64,000 nucleotides of DNA from Iningainema tapete BLCC-T55 (GCF_014698965.1 NZ_JACXAE010000084.1:31475-95474); one strand, 5' to 3'. Shown: positions 52,590 to 62,206, counted from the first letter of the stretch. The notes: a model not told the origin generated them from the sequence alone. A program made the numbers and translations.

Positions 52590-53498
52590 ATGTCTGAAAA
52601 TTTTAGATCTCCAAATTTAGTGGAACTCCTCAGTTTAGGTAATGTAGTCACTGCCGGATTTAGGTTGTATAGCTCTCATCGTAAATCCTACTTTTTACTA
52701 GCTTTAACTGCATCCTTTTGGTCATTTCTACCGTTTTTATTTATTATTCCTGTAGGAATATTAATTTTTATTAATTCTCGTGTGGGTAATGATTCTCTTT
52801 GGGCTTGGTTAATTGCAATGTTAGTAGGAATTATTTTATATTTTTATGCTTTAGGTAAATCTTTAATTAATGCCAGCATTATTTCCAGATTGGCTTTTGC
52901 TGAATTGTTAAATCAACCAGAAACTGTAGCCGCTGCTCGTCGTCAAGTTAAACCTAAATTGTGGCGTTTTGTCATTACCTCACTTTTAATATTTTTGATT
53001 TTATTTGTGAGCTTTATTGTCTTTATGATTCTGATGATTATTCCACTATTAAATCTACTTTTATTTATTCCTGCACTGGCTACTTTTCTTTGGGTTGTAG
53101 CTCGATTCTTACTTCCTGATGTAATTTTAGCAGTGGAAGAAAATAGTAGTGCAATCGATGCAGTTAGCCGTAGTTGGGATTTAACTTCAAGAAATGCATG
53201 GCGGATTGTTTTAATATTGGTTGTGGCATTTTTAGTCACAATACCTCTACAATTACTTGTACAAATAATTAATAGAGTTGCTGTCTATGCATTTATAACA
53301 CCAGTAATACGGGATGCTGTCAATGGCTCCACAAGTGCAACATTGTTAATTAGTATAGTTTATTTATTTATATTGGTATTAATATTTTTAGTCAATGCAA
53401 TCATTTTACCGTTCTGGCAGGCAATCAAAGGTGTAATTTACTATGACCTAAGAGCGCGTCAAGAAGGGTTAGACTTAAAGTTACGTGGCGAGGTTTAA
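52590..53498 (+). CDS. GPDPase-membrane-like integral membrane protein
   Basis: The 302-residue protein has about six hydrophobic segments and the conserved SWDLTSRNAWRIVLIL motif and LPDVILAVEENSSAIDAVSRSWDL that mark the glycerophosphodiester phosphodiesterase membrane domain-like family. No enzyme domain is attached. It is the first gene of a likely operon with the RDD gene, 22 bp upstream of the RDD start. Confidence 0.75.
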   Translation: MSENFRSPNLVELLSLGNVVTAGFRLYSSHRKSYFLLALTASFWSFLPFLFIIPVGILIFINSRVGNDSLWAWLIAMLVGIILYFYALGKSLINASIISRLAFAELLNQPETVAAARRQVKPKLWRFVITSLLIFLILFVSFIVFMILMIIPLLNLLLFIPALATFLWVVARFLLPDVILAVEENSSAIDAVSRSWDLTSRNAWRIVLILVVAFLVTIPLQLLVQIINRVAVYAFITPVIRDAVNGSTSATLLISIVYLFILVLIFLVNAIILPFWQAIKGVIYYDLRARQEGLDLKLRGEV

Positions 53499-53520
53499 AC
53501 GCCAGTTGGGATTAATCATT

Positions 53521-54303
53521 ATGCATCTTTTTAAACGTGTAAAATACCGTACACCAGAAAGTGTAGAACTAGAATTTACTCTCGCTGGAATTGGTAATCG
53601 TGCTTTAGCATTGCTAATTGACGATTTGCTTTTGGTTGTGGGTTTGATACTGTTCTTAATTATTTGGATTATAGTTTCAATTCAACTAGCTGATTTTTGG
53701 AGAGCAATATTAGGTGATAGAGTAGGTTTGTGGTGGTTGGCGATCGCCTCGATTATTTCTTTCTCAATTTACTCTGGTTATTTTGTTTTTTTTGAAACTT
53801 TATGGCAAGGGCAAACTCCTGGTAAACGGATTGCTAAAATTCGCGTTGTTAGAGACAATGGTAGACCGATAGGGCTACAACAAGCAACACTGCGTGCCTT
53901 ACTAAGACCTTTTGATGAAATTTTATTTATCGGAGCTTTTTTAATTATATTTAATCGTCAGGAAAAACGCTTAGGCGATTTAGCTGCAGGTACAATTGTG
54001 ATTCAAATGCAAACAACTTATGCGACGACTATTACCACTTCAGAACAAGCAAATTCGGTAGGCGAACAATTGCTACAAACAGCGAATTTATCAGCGATGT
54101 TACCTGACGATTTTGCTGTAATTCGTCTCTATCTACTTAGACGTAACACCATGAAATCAAAAGCAAGAGACTCTGTATCTTTAAGACTAGCTCATCAGCT
54201 TTTACCTATTCTTAATCTAGAGCAGATTCCCGAATCAATCACTCCAGATATGTTTTTAGAAGCTGTTTACTTAGCATATCAAGAATCATCAAATTCTCGT
54301 TAA
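53521..54303 (+). CDS. RDD family membrane protein
   Basis: The protein is 260 residues from the ATG at 53521 (MHLFKRVKYRTPESVELEFTLAG); a longer reading from 53485 overlaps the previous gene and is less likely. The RDD signature is clear: GNRALALLIDDLLLVV, ETLWQGQTPGKRIAKIRVVRDNG and GDLAAGTIV. RDD proteins commonly occur with SpoIIM and GPDPase-membrane genes, as here. Function is unknown. Confidence 0.9.
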   Translation: MHLFKRVKYRTPESVELEFTLAGIGNRALALLIDDLLLVVGLILFLIIWIIVSIQLADFWRAILGDRVGLWWLAIASIISFSIYSGYFVFFETLWQGQTPGKRIAKIRVVRDNGRPIGLQQATLRALLRPFDEILFIGAFLIIFNRQEKRLGDLAAGTIVIQMQTTYATTITTSEQANSVGEQLLQTANLSAMLPDDFAVIRLYLLRRNTMKSKARDSVSLRLAHQLLPILNLEQIPESITPDMFLEAVYLAYQESSNSR

Positions 54304-54407
54304 CAAAGTTTAATGTACTAAATTGTTGACGGTGCGTAACGCTAACAATTAGTGTATACATCTATTGAACAGCGTCACGCACTCTACTTAATATTAATTT
54401 ACTCAAT

Positions 54408-55247
54408 CTAAAATCTAAAATCCAATCTGGGCCAATCTGGTTCCCGATAATAGCGCGTCATGTCGTCAAACTTCCGCAATTCGGCGCTATTGATCGCAAA
54501 TGGGAGTGGATTCAACAACCATTGTTGATTCAAATCAGAGAGTATACCACAAAGGCGATCGCGATCTAAACTGGAGGCAATTTTGCCAAAATACCCTAAA
54601 GTAACGTGCGCTGTAAAGTGGTAGTGTTGTTCAATCCCCAATGCGATTAACTGAGGATTTTGATATATGGTACGGCGGAGGTTAACTATTTGCTCATAGC
54701 TGCTTTCATCTTGAGGTACTAAACAAACACCTATAGCTCTGGGCATCACAATCAACCCTAACATCTGCCAGCGAATGGGACTGGCTTGTGTCATCGATTG
54801 TTGACACTCTTGAAAGATTTGTGTAAAACAAGAACGTAACTGCACCTCAAATTGTGGATTTTGTGCGCAAGCGTCACGGTAAGCATTATCCCAGATTAAA
54901 TCTGCTAAAGTTACATGAAAGCTAGCCGGAGGTACAGGTACAATAAAATCAAGTAAAGGGTGTGACAGCAATTGCTGTTGGTAACTCTGCAACTGGGCAT
55001 AGAAAGCTGATTGAGATTCCTCATAAGGCGGTGTGATTACCGTATACCCAGGAAAGATGACAGCTTGTCTTCCAGACTCTGATGTAGAGTGAAACTTAGA
55101 AGATTCCTGGATATGCTGGAGTTGGGATCTATAAGCTTCTGGCAGAGTCATTCGTGCCACCCGATTGAGATAAGTTTGATAGTTGTCGTCCAAACTTGTT
55201 ATCCTCGCGTCCCTTGATAGATTGTAAGCAAAATCACTGTTAATCAT
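54408..55247 (-). CDS. DUF1868 / 2H phosphoesterase-like protein
   Basis: The 279-residue protein has two H-x-T/S-like motifs: SFHVTLADL and FTAHVTLGYF, the 2'-5' RNA ligase (2H phosphoesterase) pattern. DUF1868 is the likely family (from memory). Members may hydrolyse cyclic phosphates of RNA or nucleotides; the substrate is unknown. It is divergent from holA by about 40 bp. Confidence 0.75.
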   Translation of the reverse strand: MINSDFAYNLSRDARITSLDDNYQTYLNRVARMTLPEAYRSQLQHIQESSKFHSTSESGRQAVIFPGYTVITPPYEESQSAFYAQLQSYQQQLLSHPLLDFIVPVPPASFHVTLADLIWDNAYRDACAQNPQFEVQLRSCFTQIFQECQQSMTQASPIRWQMLGLIVMPRAIGVCLVPQDESSYEQIVNLRRTIYQNPQLIALGIEQHYHFTAHVTLGYFGKIASSLDRDRLCGILSDLNQQWLLNPLPFAINSAELRKFDDMTRYYREPDWPRLDFRF

Positions 55248-55287
55248 AAAGTAAAGAAGCTTTTTTTCGACAAGGTGGAGGCTCGCT

Positions 55288-56289
55288 ATGCCAATTTACT
55301 TTTACTGGGGTGAAGATGATTTCGCGATGGAAAAAGCGATCGCTCACCTTAAAGAGCGCATCCTTGATCCACAATGGACTAGTTTTAACTATACTTCCCT
55401 GACTGGCGATCAAAGCGATGCTGCCATTCAAGGCTTAAATCAAGTGATGACTCCACCCTTTGGCGCTGGTGGGCGCTTAGTATCGCTTGTCAATACTAAC
55501 ATTTGCCAGCAATGCCCAGACAACGTACTAGGAGAGTTACAAAGAACTCTGCCCGTCATTCCCCAAGACTCATTTTTGTTGTTCACTAGTAGTAATAAAC
55601 CAGATGAGCGACTCAAATCTACTAAACTTTTGCGCAAACAAGCTGAATTTCGCGAATTTGCCTTGATACCTCCTTGGAAAACAGAATTGCTGGTGCAATC
55701 TGTTCAACAAGCGGCTCAAGCTGTAGGTATAAAATTAACGCCTAAAAGTGTAGATCTGTTGGCGGAAAATGTAGGAAATAATACAAGACTATTGTATAAT
55801 GAGTTGGAAAAACTACGTCTATATGCAGAAGGAAGCCCCCAAGCTGTAGATGTAGATACTGTGGCTCTGTTAGTTAGAAATACAACCCAAAATAGTTTAC
55901 AACTAGCAGCAGCTATTAGAACCGGGGATACAGCAAAAGCATTAGCCACGGTAGCGGAACTCCATGCTGCTTGTGAGCCTTCTTTGCGCATAGTCGCTAC
56001 ACTAATTGGTCAATTTCGTACTTGGTTATGGATAAAGATTATGCTCGAAAGTGGTGAACGGAATCAACAAGCCATCGCCCAAGCAGCAGAGGTAGGTAAC
56101 CCCAATCGTATTTACTTTATACAAAAAGAAGTCCAATCTCTTTCTTTACAGCAACTAATTGCTTGTTTGCCTATTCTACTAGAGTTAGAAGTTAGTCTCA
56201 AGCAAGGTGCATCAGAAATATCAGCTCTTCAGACTAAAGTGATCGAACTTTGTCAGGTATGCGCTCACTCACTAGTAAGAAAAACGTAG
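55288..56289 (+). CDS. holA: DNA polymerase III delta subunit
   Basis: HolA opens the sliding clamp within the clamp loader. The 333-residue length is typical. It starts MPIYFYWGEDDFAMEKAIAHLKERIL, followed by TPPFGAGGRLVSLVN, LFTSSNKPDERLKSTKLL and NVGNNTRLLYNELEKLRLYAEG. The C-terminal collar region follows with ALATVAELHAACEPSLRIVATLIGQFRTWLWIK. No catalytic Walker A is expected. Order and motifs fit holA well. Confidence 0.92.
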   Translation: MPIYFYWGEDDFAMEKAIAHLKERILDPQWTSFNYTSLTGDQSDAAIQGLNQVMTPPFGAGGRLVSLVNTNICQQCPDNVLGELQRTLPVIPQDSFLLFTSSNKPDERLKSTKLLRKQAEFREFALIPPWKTELLVQSVQQAAQAVGIKLTPKSVDLLAENVGNNTRLLYNELEKLRLYAEGSPQAVDVDTVALLVRNTTQNSLQLAAAIRTGDTAKALATVAELHAACEPSLRIVATLIGQFRTWLWIKIMLESGERNQQAIAQAAEVGNPNRIYFIQKEVQSLSLQQLIACLPILLELEVSLKQGASEISALQTKVIELCQVCAHSLVRKT

Positions 56290-56380
56290 GTTTAACTCTA
56301 CCTTGTATTGGAACTTATTCCTGCTTAAGTAATTCAAAGTAATCAAGATATTCCCACTGTAGTTGTTCCTGATAGGGAAA

Positions 56381-56854
56381 ATGATTAAATTTTACCATCG
56401 ATTTTTCCGATTTACAATGACGCGGATGCTTCTCCAATCTATGTTTTTTGTTACTCTCACCGCTGTCGGTTTGGTTTACAGCAGTTTGACTTTAAGTGCA
56501 AAAATTGAAGCTCAAACTCCATCACCAGCAGTTAATACTGGTGAAGTTTTAAACTATGCTAAAGCTGTTTTATCAATGGAGTCAGGGCGTCAACAAGCTT
56601 TTGACGAAATAAAAAAAATTGTTGGTAGTGGGGATGTGCCAAAAATTGTTTGTAACGAACCCAACAGCTTTAATAGTCTTCCTAGTAAAGCGAAAGACAT
56701 TGCTGTTAATTACTGCAACCGTTCTCAAAGAATAGTTGAAGATAATGGTCTAAGCATTCAAAGATTCAATAAAATTACTCAAGAAATACAAACTAATGAA
56801 GCTTTAAAACAGCAAGTCTACAATGAATTAATCCGCTTACAGAAAAAACCTTAA
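56381..56854 (+). CDS. DUF4168-like secreted protein
   Basis: The protein is 157 residues from the ATG at 56381, which has AGGGA just before it; the TTG at 56363 and the ATG at 56417 are alternatives. A signal segment (LLQSMFFVTLTAVGLVYSSLTL) precedes a helical domain with NYAKAVLSMESGRQQAFDEIKKIVG, YCNRSQRIVEDNGLSIQRFNKITQEIQ, the DUF4168 form (recalled). Two Cys could make a disulfide. Function is unknown. Confidence 0.7.
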   Translation: MIKFYHRFFRFTMTRMLLQSMFFVTLTAVGLVYSSLTLSAKIEAQTPSPAVNTGEVLNYAKAVLSMESGRQQAFDEIKKIVGSGDVPKIVCNEPNSFNSLPSKAKDIAVNYCNRSQRIVEDNGLSIQRFNKITQEIQTNEALKQQVYNELIRLQKKP

Positions 56855-56998
56855 CACATATTAACTAGTCTATTTGAAACAAGAGAATATTTATGGATGA
56901 TTAGTTATTAGTTATTGATAACTAATAACTAATGAACATTAGTGATTTATTATATCATAAAATAGTGCGTAAATCTTATTTACACAATTTAAAGTTAT

Positions 56999-57592
56999 TT
57001 AAAGATGAAGAAATGCTTGTCGCTTAGCATGAATATTTTTCATATGCTTTTTCACAGTGTTTAAAGAAATATGAAGATTATCGGCAATTTCTTTATAACT
57101 GTAGTTAACTCGGTAAAGACACCATATTTCCGCCTCTCGATGTGTCAGTTCATATTTTTGTACTTCCGTAAATGCAGTTTGTTGGAGAGATTCATACAAA
57201 TTCTCTATCGTTACTAAAAAGCAAGGACTACGAAATCTCTCTAAATTCAGACAACGGACACGAATGCGAAAAATATGTGATTGATCAACCACAATTTCAT
57301 CTGATATAATCATAGACTCTTCGGGAGTCAAATTTTGCTCAAGTAATGATTCACATAAATGCCAAATAGCACATGGAATGGAATTTTCCAGGGAGCAGCC
57401 ACCCCTAAGTTGACGACAAATACGCACCGCTGATATGTTCTGCAGAATCAGTTCTCCCGTCTGTGTCAAAATTAAGATTGCATCCTGTAAGCCTTCAACA
57501 ATTTCTTGTAAAAAATTAGCACAACAAGAACTATTAAAATCAAGACTTAATTTCTGTTGTGATTTAATTGGTGATGTATGTGTTAAAATCAT
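56999..57592 (-). CDS. LuxR-type response regulator with PAS-like sensor
   Basis: The protein is 197 residues from the ATG at 57592, preferred over 57661 since the extension is not conserved. The N-terminal region (EIVEGLQDAILILTQTGELILQNISAVRI) looks like a PAS sensor. The C-terminal HTH_LuxR is clear: YELTHREAEIWCLYRVNYSYKEIADNLHISLNTVKKHMKNIHAK. The signal is unknown. It ends just before the DUF4168 gene's 3' side, in convergent orientation. Confidence 0.85.
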   Translation of the reverse strand: MILTHTSPIKSQQKLSLDFNSSCCANFLQEIVEGLQDAILILTQTGELILQNISAVRICRQLRGGCSLENSIPCAIWHLCESLLEQNLTPEESMIISDEIVVDQSHIFRIRVRCLNLERFRSPCFLVTIENLYESLQQTAFTEVQKYELTHREAEIWCLYRVNYSYKEIADNLHISLNTVKKHMKNIHAKRQAFLHL

Positions 57593-57769
57593 AACGATAT
57601 GACTGCATCGTAAAAATGCAGCTAGTGCTTTGCTCGTGCGATCGCTTACCCGCTCATCCACACAGAAATAGTTATGTGCTCAAGAGCAGTAAGATCTGCG
57701 GTTAAGCTATTTGAGTGTTGATATAGATACAATCATCTTCTTACTTCTATTTTCCGGATTTCAAACCAG

Positions 57770-57798
57770 ATCCCCGACTTCTTAAAAAAGTCGGGGAT
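57770..57798. terminator. ATCCCCGACTT hairpin, shared with the MITE-like element
   Basis: ATCCCCGACTT (57770-57780) and AAGTCGGGGAT (57788-57798) are exact complements with a 7-nt loop and a T-run just after. It lies 31 bp past the ParE stop on the minus strand, fitting a terminator for the toxin operon. Confidence 0.6.
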
Positions 57799-57829
57799 TT
57801 TGGAATAAGCGATATTTTCAAAAAGTCCG

Positions 57830-58174
57830 CTAATCGTCCAATGCATCGGAGGCATCATCGGACACTTGTTCCTTCAGAGCTTGCTTATGCATGAGTGTGT
57901 TGATATCACGGGAATGATGCAATACCCTCAAAACATCAATCCCCTCGGCTGACTGTTTATAAAAAATAATGTGCTTATTTTTGACGAAACTCCGCAAAGA
58001 GGGGAAAAATTCTTCCCGCAAGCGCCCCAAACCGGGGTTCTCTGCCAAAAGCTGAAGGGTGTCGTACAGACGTTCTAGAAACTGTGCAGCAGCAGCAGGG
58101 TTATCTTTGGCTATGAATTCAAAAGTCTCCTCAATATCCTGTGTTGCATCAGGCGAAAGTATAAAATCTGTCAT
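57830..58174 (-). CDS. ParE/RelE family toxin
   Basis: The 114-residue protein matches the ParE fold: MTDFILSPDATQDIEETFEFIAKDNPAAAAQFLERLYDTLQLLAENPGLGR, SLRSFVKNKHIIFYKQ and GIDVLRVLHHSRDINTL. It overlaps the antitoxin gene end by 4 bp. ParE toxins poison DNA gyrase; RelE relatives cleave mRNA. The Gly-Arg and His-Ser-Arg motifs favour ParE. Confidence 0.88.
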   Translation of the reverse strand: MTDFILSPDATQDIEETFEFIAKDNPAAAAQFLERLYDTLQLLAENPGLGRLREEFFPSLRSFVKNKHIIFYKQSAEGIDVLRVLHHSRDINTLMHKQALKEQVSDDASDALDD

Positions 58175-58500
58175 GATTCTGGATTTTGCAAAGCTTGACT
58201 TCTCTGCCGCATTTTTTCAAAAAACTCCTTACCAGAAATACCTTGACCCTGCTCAATTTGGCGCAAACCAGACTCAATATCCTGACGCAGAGTGTCAAAT
58301 TTGATACGTTGCAATTCTTCTTCGGCTTTTTGCAACCGTTCAAGGATTTCCTGAAAGGTATGAGCTTCATGCACCACTAAAGCAGCTTCTCCATTGATAG
58401 TTAGCACAACGGGCTGTTTTGTTTCCCGAATATTTTCCGCATATTTTCTAGCATTACGCTGAAAATCTGTGAACGAGTGAATATTGTCCAGGCTAATCAT
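58171..58500 (-). CDS. Phd/YefM family antitoxin
   Basis: The 109-residue protein starts MISLDNIHSFTDFQRNARKYAENIRETKQPVVLTINGEAALVVHEAHTFQEI, the Phd/YefM DNA-binding N-terminus. A long charged C-terminal helix binds the toxin. The perfect 19-bp-arm palindrome immediately upstream (58511-58551) is its likely autoregulatory operator. Confidence 0.9.
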   Translation of the reverse strand: MISLDNIHSFTDFQRNARKYAENIRETKQPVVLTINGEAALVVHEAHTFQEILERLQKAEEELQRIKFDTLRQDIESGLRQIEQGQGISGKEFFEKMRQRSQALQNPES

Positions 58501-58510
58501 AAATTCATAC

Positions 58511-58551
58511 CTGCTAATCAGATAATTATATGATAATTATCTGATTAGCAG
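58511..58551. promoter_or_regulatory. Operator with perfect 19-bp arms upstream of phd-parE
   Basis: CTGCTAATCAGATAATTAT (58511-58529) and its exact complement (58533-58551) are separated by 3 bp. The site starts 10 bp upstream of the antitoxin start codon, as for Phd/ParD-type autorepression. Confidence 0.75.
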
Positions 58552-58584
58552 TCGTCAAGTAATGACGTGAAATTACCCGTATAA

Positions 58585-59586
58585 CTAACGCCAGTCGTAT
58601 TCCTTGCTGGGCGCAAGTGCGATTAACTCTTCAACATTTTGTTGGATCTTATTGCAAATCATATTTAAAGGTAGATCATTAGGATCGCAACCGAAAGGCT
58701 CTTCGATTTCCGAGCCAATTTCTTCAATACTTAATAAGGTAAAACTTACGCAAGCCATTACCAAACCAGTCCACCAATTTAAAGTACTAACTATTTCCAG
58801 AGGTAATAGCAGGCAAAAAATTAATAACAGTTGTCTAAGCTTAATGGTGTATATCAGAGGTAGTGGTGTTCTCAAAATACGTTCACAACCACCTAATATA
58901 TCGATCAAATCATCCACTAATTTATGTAAATCACTCAACTGGAAGACATTGAGACAATTACATTCATATTGTTCTTGCAAATATTCCCTAATCCAATAGG
59001 CAATTTGTAGTGGAGGGTGTTGAGTGTCTTTAAGCTTAAAATACTGAATATCAGACATCAATGTTGCTAACTGGTTATCCAAAGGCTTTGCCCTTAAATG
59101 TAACTTCATTGCTACAGCAAAAGCAACTACAAGTCGAGCCATTGCTTCTTTTTTTATTCGAGCCTGTGGGGAGTTTTCTTTAACTGTGATATAAATACCC
59201 TGAGCTAAGTTACGAACCGTATTGACTAAAGCTCCCCATCGTTCACGTCCTTCCCAAAAGCGTTGATGTGCCGTATTTGTCCGAAAAACCAGCAACAAAG
59301 TAAAGCCAATGTTGAAACTTAAGACAGCGTTGGTAAGAACAGCCGTTTGATCAGAGAATGCTACGGGATAACCGGAATTGTAAAGTAATGAAATGAAAAC
59401 ACCATACATACCACAAGCAATTACCCAAGGAATAATGACTGGAAATACAACCATTTCCACTCGGAAAGTTACTTGCAGCCAATTCAGTTTTTCGCCTGTG
59501 TAAAGTTCATACTTTGCCGTTAAAGAATTTTTTGACCTCTTATGATGGTGGTAATCCACTGTAGTGGTAGGATTTGAACGCCTCAT
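58585..59586 (-). CDS. Bestrophin family membrane protein
   Basis: The 333-residue protein has the bestrophin (YneE/UPF0187) pattern: GYPVAFSDQTAVLTNAVLSFNIGFTLLLVFRTNTAHQRFWEGRERWGALVNTVRNLAQG, and IEEIGSEIEEPFGCDPNDLPLNMICNKIQQNV. Several membrane helices are visible. Bestrophins are anion channels; in cyanobacteria some are linked to bicarbonate or chloride handling near thylakoids. That link is only a family inference. Confidence 0.9.
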   Translation of the reverse strand: MRRSNPTTTVDYHHHKRSKNSLTAKYELYTGEKLNWLQVTFRVEMVVFPVIIPWVIACGMYGVFISLLYNSGYPVAFSDQTAVLTNAVLSFNIGFTLLLVFRTNTAHQRFWEGRERWGALVNTVRNLAQGIYITVKENSPQARIKKEAMARLVVAFAVAMKLHLRAKPLDNQLATLMSDIQYFKLKDTQHPPLQIAYWIREYLQEQYECNCLNVFQLSDLHKLVDDLIDILGGCERILRTPLPLIYTIKLRQLLLIFCLLLPLEIVSTLNWWTGLVMACVSFTLLSIEEIGSEIEEPFGCDPNDLPLNMICNKIQQNVEELIALAPSKEYDWR

Positions 59587-59733
59587 TGGTTATAACTCCT
59601 AGTTACTTTACAGGGAATATCAAATCATTATTATAAATATTTATAAATGAATCTTAAATATTATTACCGAAAATTCTGCCTATAGGTATACGACGTTACA
59701 TCACTTCCCTTGAAACGCGAAACATACCTTAAT

Positions 59734-59763
59734 TGTAGAGACGTTCGATGGAACGTCTCTACA
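59734..59763. repeat. TGTAGAGACG-family palindrome
   Basis: TGTAGAGACGTTCGATG is followed by GAACGTCTCTACA. It lies 64 bp downstream of the purB stop, on the same strand as purB, so it might be its terminator. Confidence 0.9.
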
Positions 59764-59827
59764 GGATGCACGTACAGCGCGATTAACGTAATATAATAGG
59801 GTTATGGGTAATTAATGGTGGTATAAT

Positions 59828-61123
59828 CTAAATCCCCAGCCGTTGGTAAACCTGCTCTAAATTGTTGAGATGATGCTGTGGATCAAAACAAGCCTCAATT
59901 TCTGTAGGCGACAACTTTTGGGTAACACGAGGATCTTTGCTAATCAAATTGTGAAAATTACCTTCTGGTTTGTTCCAAGCAGAGTGAGCGCTTTGTTGGA
60001 CGATCGCATAAGCTTCCTCGCGGCTCAATCCCTTATCTATCAATGCCAGTAGCACTCTCTGGCTGAACACAACACCGCCGTAGCAATTCATATTGCGTTC
60101 CATGTTCTCAGGATAAACCAACAGGTTTTTCACCAAGTCGGTCATCTCCACCAGCATAAAGTGTGTCAAAATGCAAGCATCGGGAAAAATTACCCTTTCT
60201 ACCGAACTGTGAGAAATGTCTCTCTCGTGCCACAGAGCAACATTTTCCACAGCGGCAACGGCATGAGCGCGGATAATTCTTGCCATGCCCGTGAGTCGTT
60301 CGGAACGAATGGGGTTACGCTTGTGGGGCATGGCTGAGGAACCTTTTTGCCCTTTGGAAAAGAATTCTTCCACTTCCAAAACGTCTGTTCGTTGCAGATT
60401 GCGAATTTCTACAGCAAAACGTTCAATTGATGCGGCAACTAAAGCTAATTGTTGCACATAATCTGCGTGGCGATCGCGCGAAATCACTTGTGTTGATGCT
60501 GTATCAGGTTGGAGTCCGAGTTTATGGCAAGCGCGAGCTTCTACACGTGGTTCCACATTAGCATAAGTTCCCACTGCACCAGAAATCTTACCTACTGCGA
60601 TGGTTTCGCGCAGACTTATTAAACGTTGTTGATGTCGCAACACTTCTGCCAACCACCCAGCCAACTTAAAACCAAAGGTAATCGGTTCGGCGTGTATTCC
60701 GTGAGAACGCCCAGTCATCACTGTATGACGATGTTCCGTTGCCTTTTGGCGAATTGCTTGAATTAAATCGGATAGACGTTGCAACAATAAATCCAGACTA
60801 GCCACTAGTTGCAGTGCTAAAGCCGTATCCAAAACATCTGAACTAGTTAACCCTAAGTGAATATAACGCCCTGCTTCCCCCACATATTCATTGACATTTG
60901 TCAAGAACGCAATTACATCGTGACGAACCTCAGCTTCAATTTCCAACACCCGCTGCGGATCAAAATTTGCCTTTGCCTTAATTTCTGCAACCGCTGCCGA
61001 AGGAATGTAACCCAACTCAGCTTGAGCCTCACAAACAGCGATTTCCACTTGCAACCAGGTTTTTAGCTTATAGGCTTCTGTCCAAAGATTGCCCATTTCG
61101 GGCAAAGTATAACGTTCAATCAC
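59828..61123 (-). CDS. purB: Adenylosuccinate lyase
   Basis: PurB catalyses two purine pathway steps: formation of AICAR and release of fumarate from adenylosuccinate. The 431-residue length is typical of the bacterial form. The signature SSAMPHKRNPIRSERLTG of the fumarase/lyase superfamily is present, along with HLGLTSSDVLDTA and TGRSHGIHAEPITFG, carrying the catalytic His and Ser. It starts MIERYTLPEMGNLWTE. The copy is intact. Confidence 0.97.
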   Translation of the reverse strand: MIERYTLPEMGNLWTEAYKLKTWLQVEIAVCEAQAELGYIPSAAVAEIKAKANFDPQRVLEIEAEVRHDVIAFLTNVNEYVGEAGRYIHLGLTSSDVLDTALALQLVASLDLLLQRLSDLIQAIRQKATEHRHTVMTGRSHGIHAEPITFGFKLAGWLAEVLRHQQRLISLRETIAVGKISGAVGTYANVEPRVEARACHKLGLQPDTASTQVISRDRHADYVQQLALVAASIERFAVEIRNLQRTDVLEVEEFFSKGQKGSSAMPHKRNPIRSERLTGMARIIRAHAVAAVENVALWHERDISHSSVERVIFPDACILTHFMLVEMTDLVKNLLVYPENMERNMNCYGGVVFSQRVLLALIDKGLSREEAYAIVQQSAHSAWNKPEGNFHNLISKDPRVTQKLSPTEIEACFDPQHHLNNLEQVYQRLGI

Positions 61124-61264
61124 GGTGACGCAACAGATGACAACTGTCTTATTTTACAAGCAAAAATTAGGCTTTTTGGGCAAACAAGAGTGTTGTAACA
61201 TAGGGTTTGATGATAAATCCGCCATGAGCATTCAGTATTTGTGCGACACCATACTACTATGACT

Positions 61265-61822
61265 CTAAGGAAGAAACAGCTCCAACAAGGGTATTTCAAT
61301 TTCAGGAAATGCCAATGGTGCTAACGCTGCATCCTGATCCAGGATAGTTTCAGATTGATAACCTGATATGGTGGGATTACGGTAAATGTATGCTTCTTTA
61401 TCACTAACATCTAAAACCCAGTAATCAGCAATATTTGCCTTAGCATAAATAGGGGCTTTTTCTTTACAATCTGTATCTAAAGAAGAGTAGGCAACTTCAA
61501 TTAATAGTAATATCTCTGTTGGATTGGGGTGATGGTCTGCGTAGCTACCTGGATCGATGCCGACTACGGCGATATCAGGCTCTGGTTCTGAGGTAGATAA
61601 AGTAATCGGTAATTGCATCCGCACATGAGCTTTACCTGTAAGTAGTGCTTTGAGGTAATCACATGTTCGTTGAGTTGTCGCTGCATGGGGTGGTTTTTGT
61701 GGACTCATTTGGACTATTCTACCGTCAAGAAGTTCTACTTTATCATCAGTTGTGAGAATACCTGCATCAATCATGCGGTGATATTCGTCCACCGTCCACA
61801 GGCGTTGTTGGATTGCCGTCAT
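61265..61822 (-). CDS. Uma2/DUF820-family protein
   Basis: The 185-residue protein has WTVDEYHRMIDAGILTTDDKVELLDGRIVQMSP, PDIAVVG, ILLLIEVAYSSLDTD and KANIADYWVLDVSDKEAYIYR. The acidic and Lys core fits a PD-(D/E)xK-like nuclease fold. A second Uma2 gene is at 44312-44887. Function is unclear. It may be part of the mobile fraction of the genome. Confidence 0.85.
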   Translation of the reverse strand: MTAIQQRLWTVDEYHRMIDAGILTTDDKVELLDGRIVQMSPQKPPHAATTQRTCDYLKALLTGKAHVRMQLPITLSTSEPEPDIAVVGIDPGSYADHHPNPTEILLLIEVAYSSLDTDCKEKAPIYAKANIADYWVLDVSDKEAYIYRNPTISGYQSETILDQDAALAPLAFPEIEIPLLELFLP

Positions 61823-61927
61823 TTTTAGTATCCTCCTACTGGTACAGTTGAAACTTGGTTTATTCTATTTTGCCTTACAGTAGTTTCTTCTCGTTCCAAC
61901 TCAGAGACTTGGAGCCAGACGACGAAC

Positions 61928-62161
61928 TTGAACACACTACAAAGGTACTTCACGAATTCAGCCAGAGCGGCTCCGCGTCTACGCATTTGCAAAGAGCTGG
62001 AGTGGTTTGGTTTGGTTTTGCATCCAGAGCGTAATCAAGAAATTACTGATTGTGAGGGGCGTGTTAGTACTGATGAGTCTCGTTTACATGCATACGTTAT
62101 TCCTGTTGAAGAAGGTTTGTTGATTGCACAGGAGGCAATTCGTACAGTTAGTAATAAATAA
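61928..62161 (+). CDS. Possible small gene, partly repeat-derived
   Basis: The 77-codon frame has a first third (NSARAAPRLRICKELEW) that looks like dispersed-repeat DNA (GCCAGAGCGGCTCCGCG form). The C-terminal part (CEGRVSTDESRLHAYVIPVEEGLLIAQEAIRTVS) could be real protein. No family is recognised; I rate it uncertain. Confidence 0.3.
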   Translation: MNTLQRYFTNSARAAPRLRICKELEWFGLVLHPERNQEITDCEGRVSTDESRLHAYVIPVEEGLLIAQEAIRTVSNK

Positions 62162-62162
62162 A

Positions 62163-62206
62163 ATGAACCGCTGAGGCGCAGAGGACACAGAGGAAGAGAA
62201 GGCGGA
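62163..62206. repeat. Dispersed repeat (CGCAGAGGACACAGAGG type)
   Basis: ATGAACCGCTGAGGCGCAGAG followed by GACACAGAGGAAGAG resembles a dispersed cyanobacterial repeat near genes. It lies between the small gene and BrkB. Confidence 0.4.
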
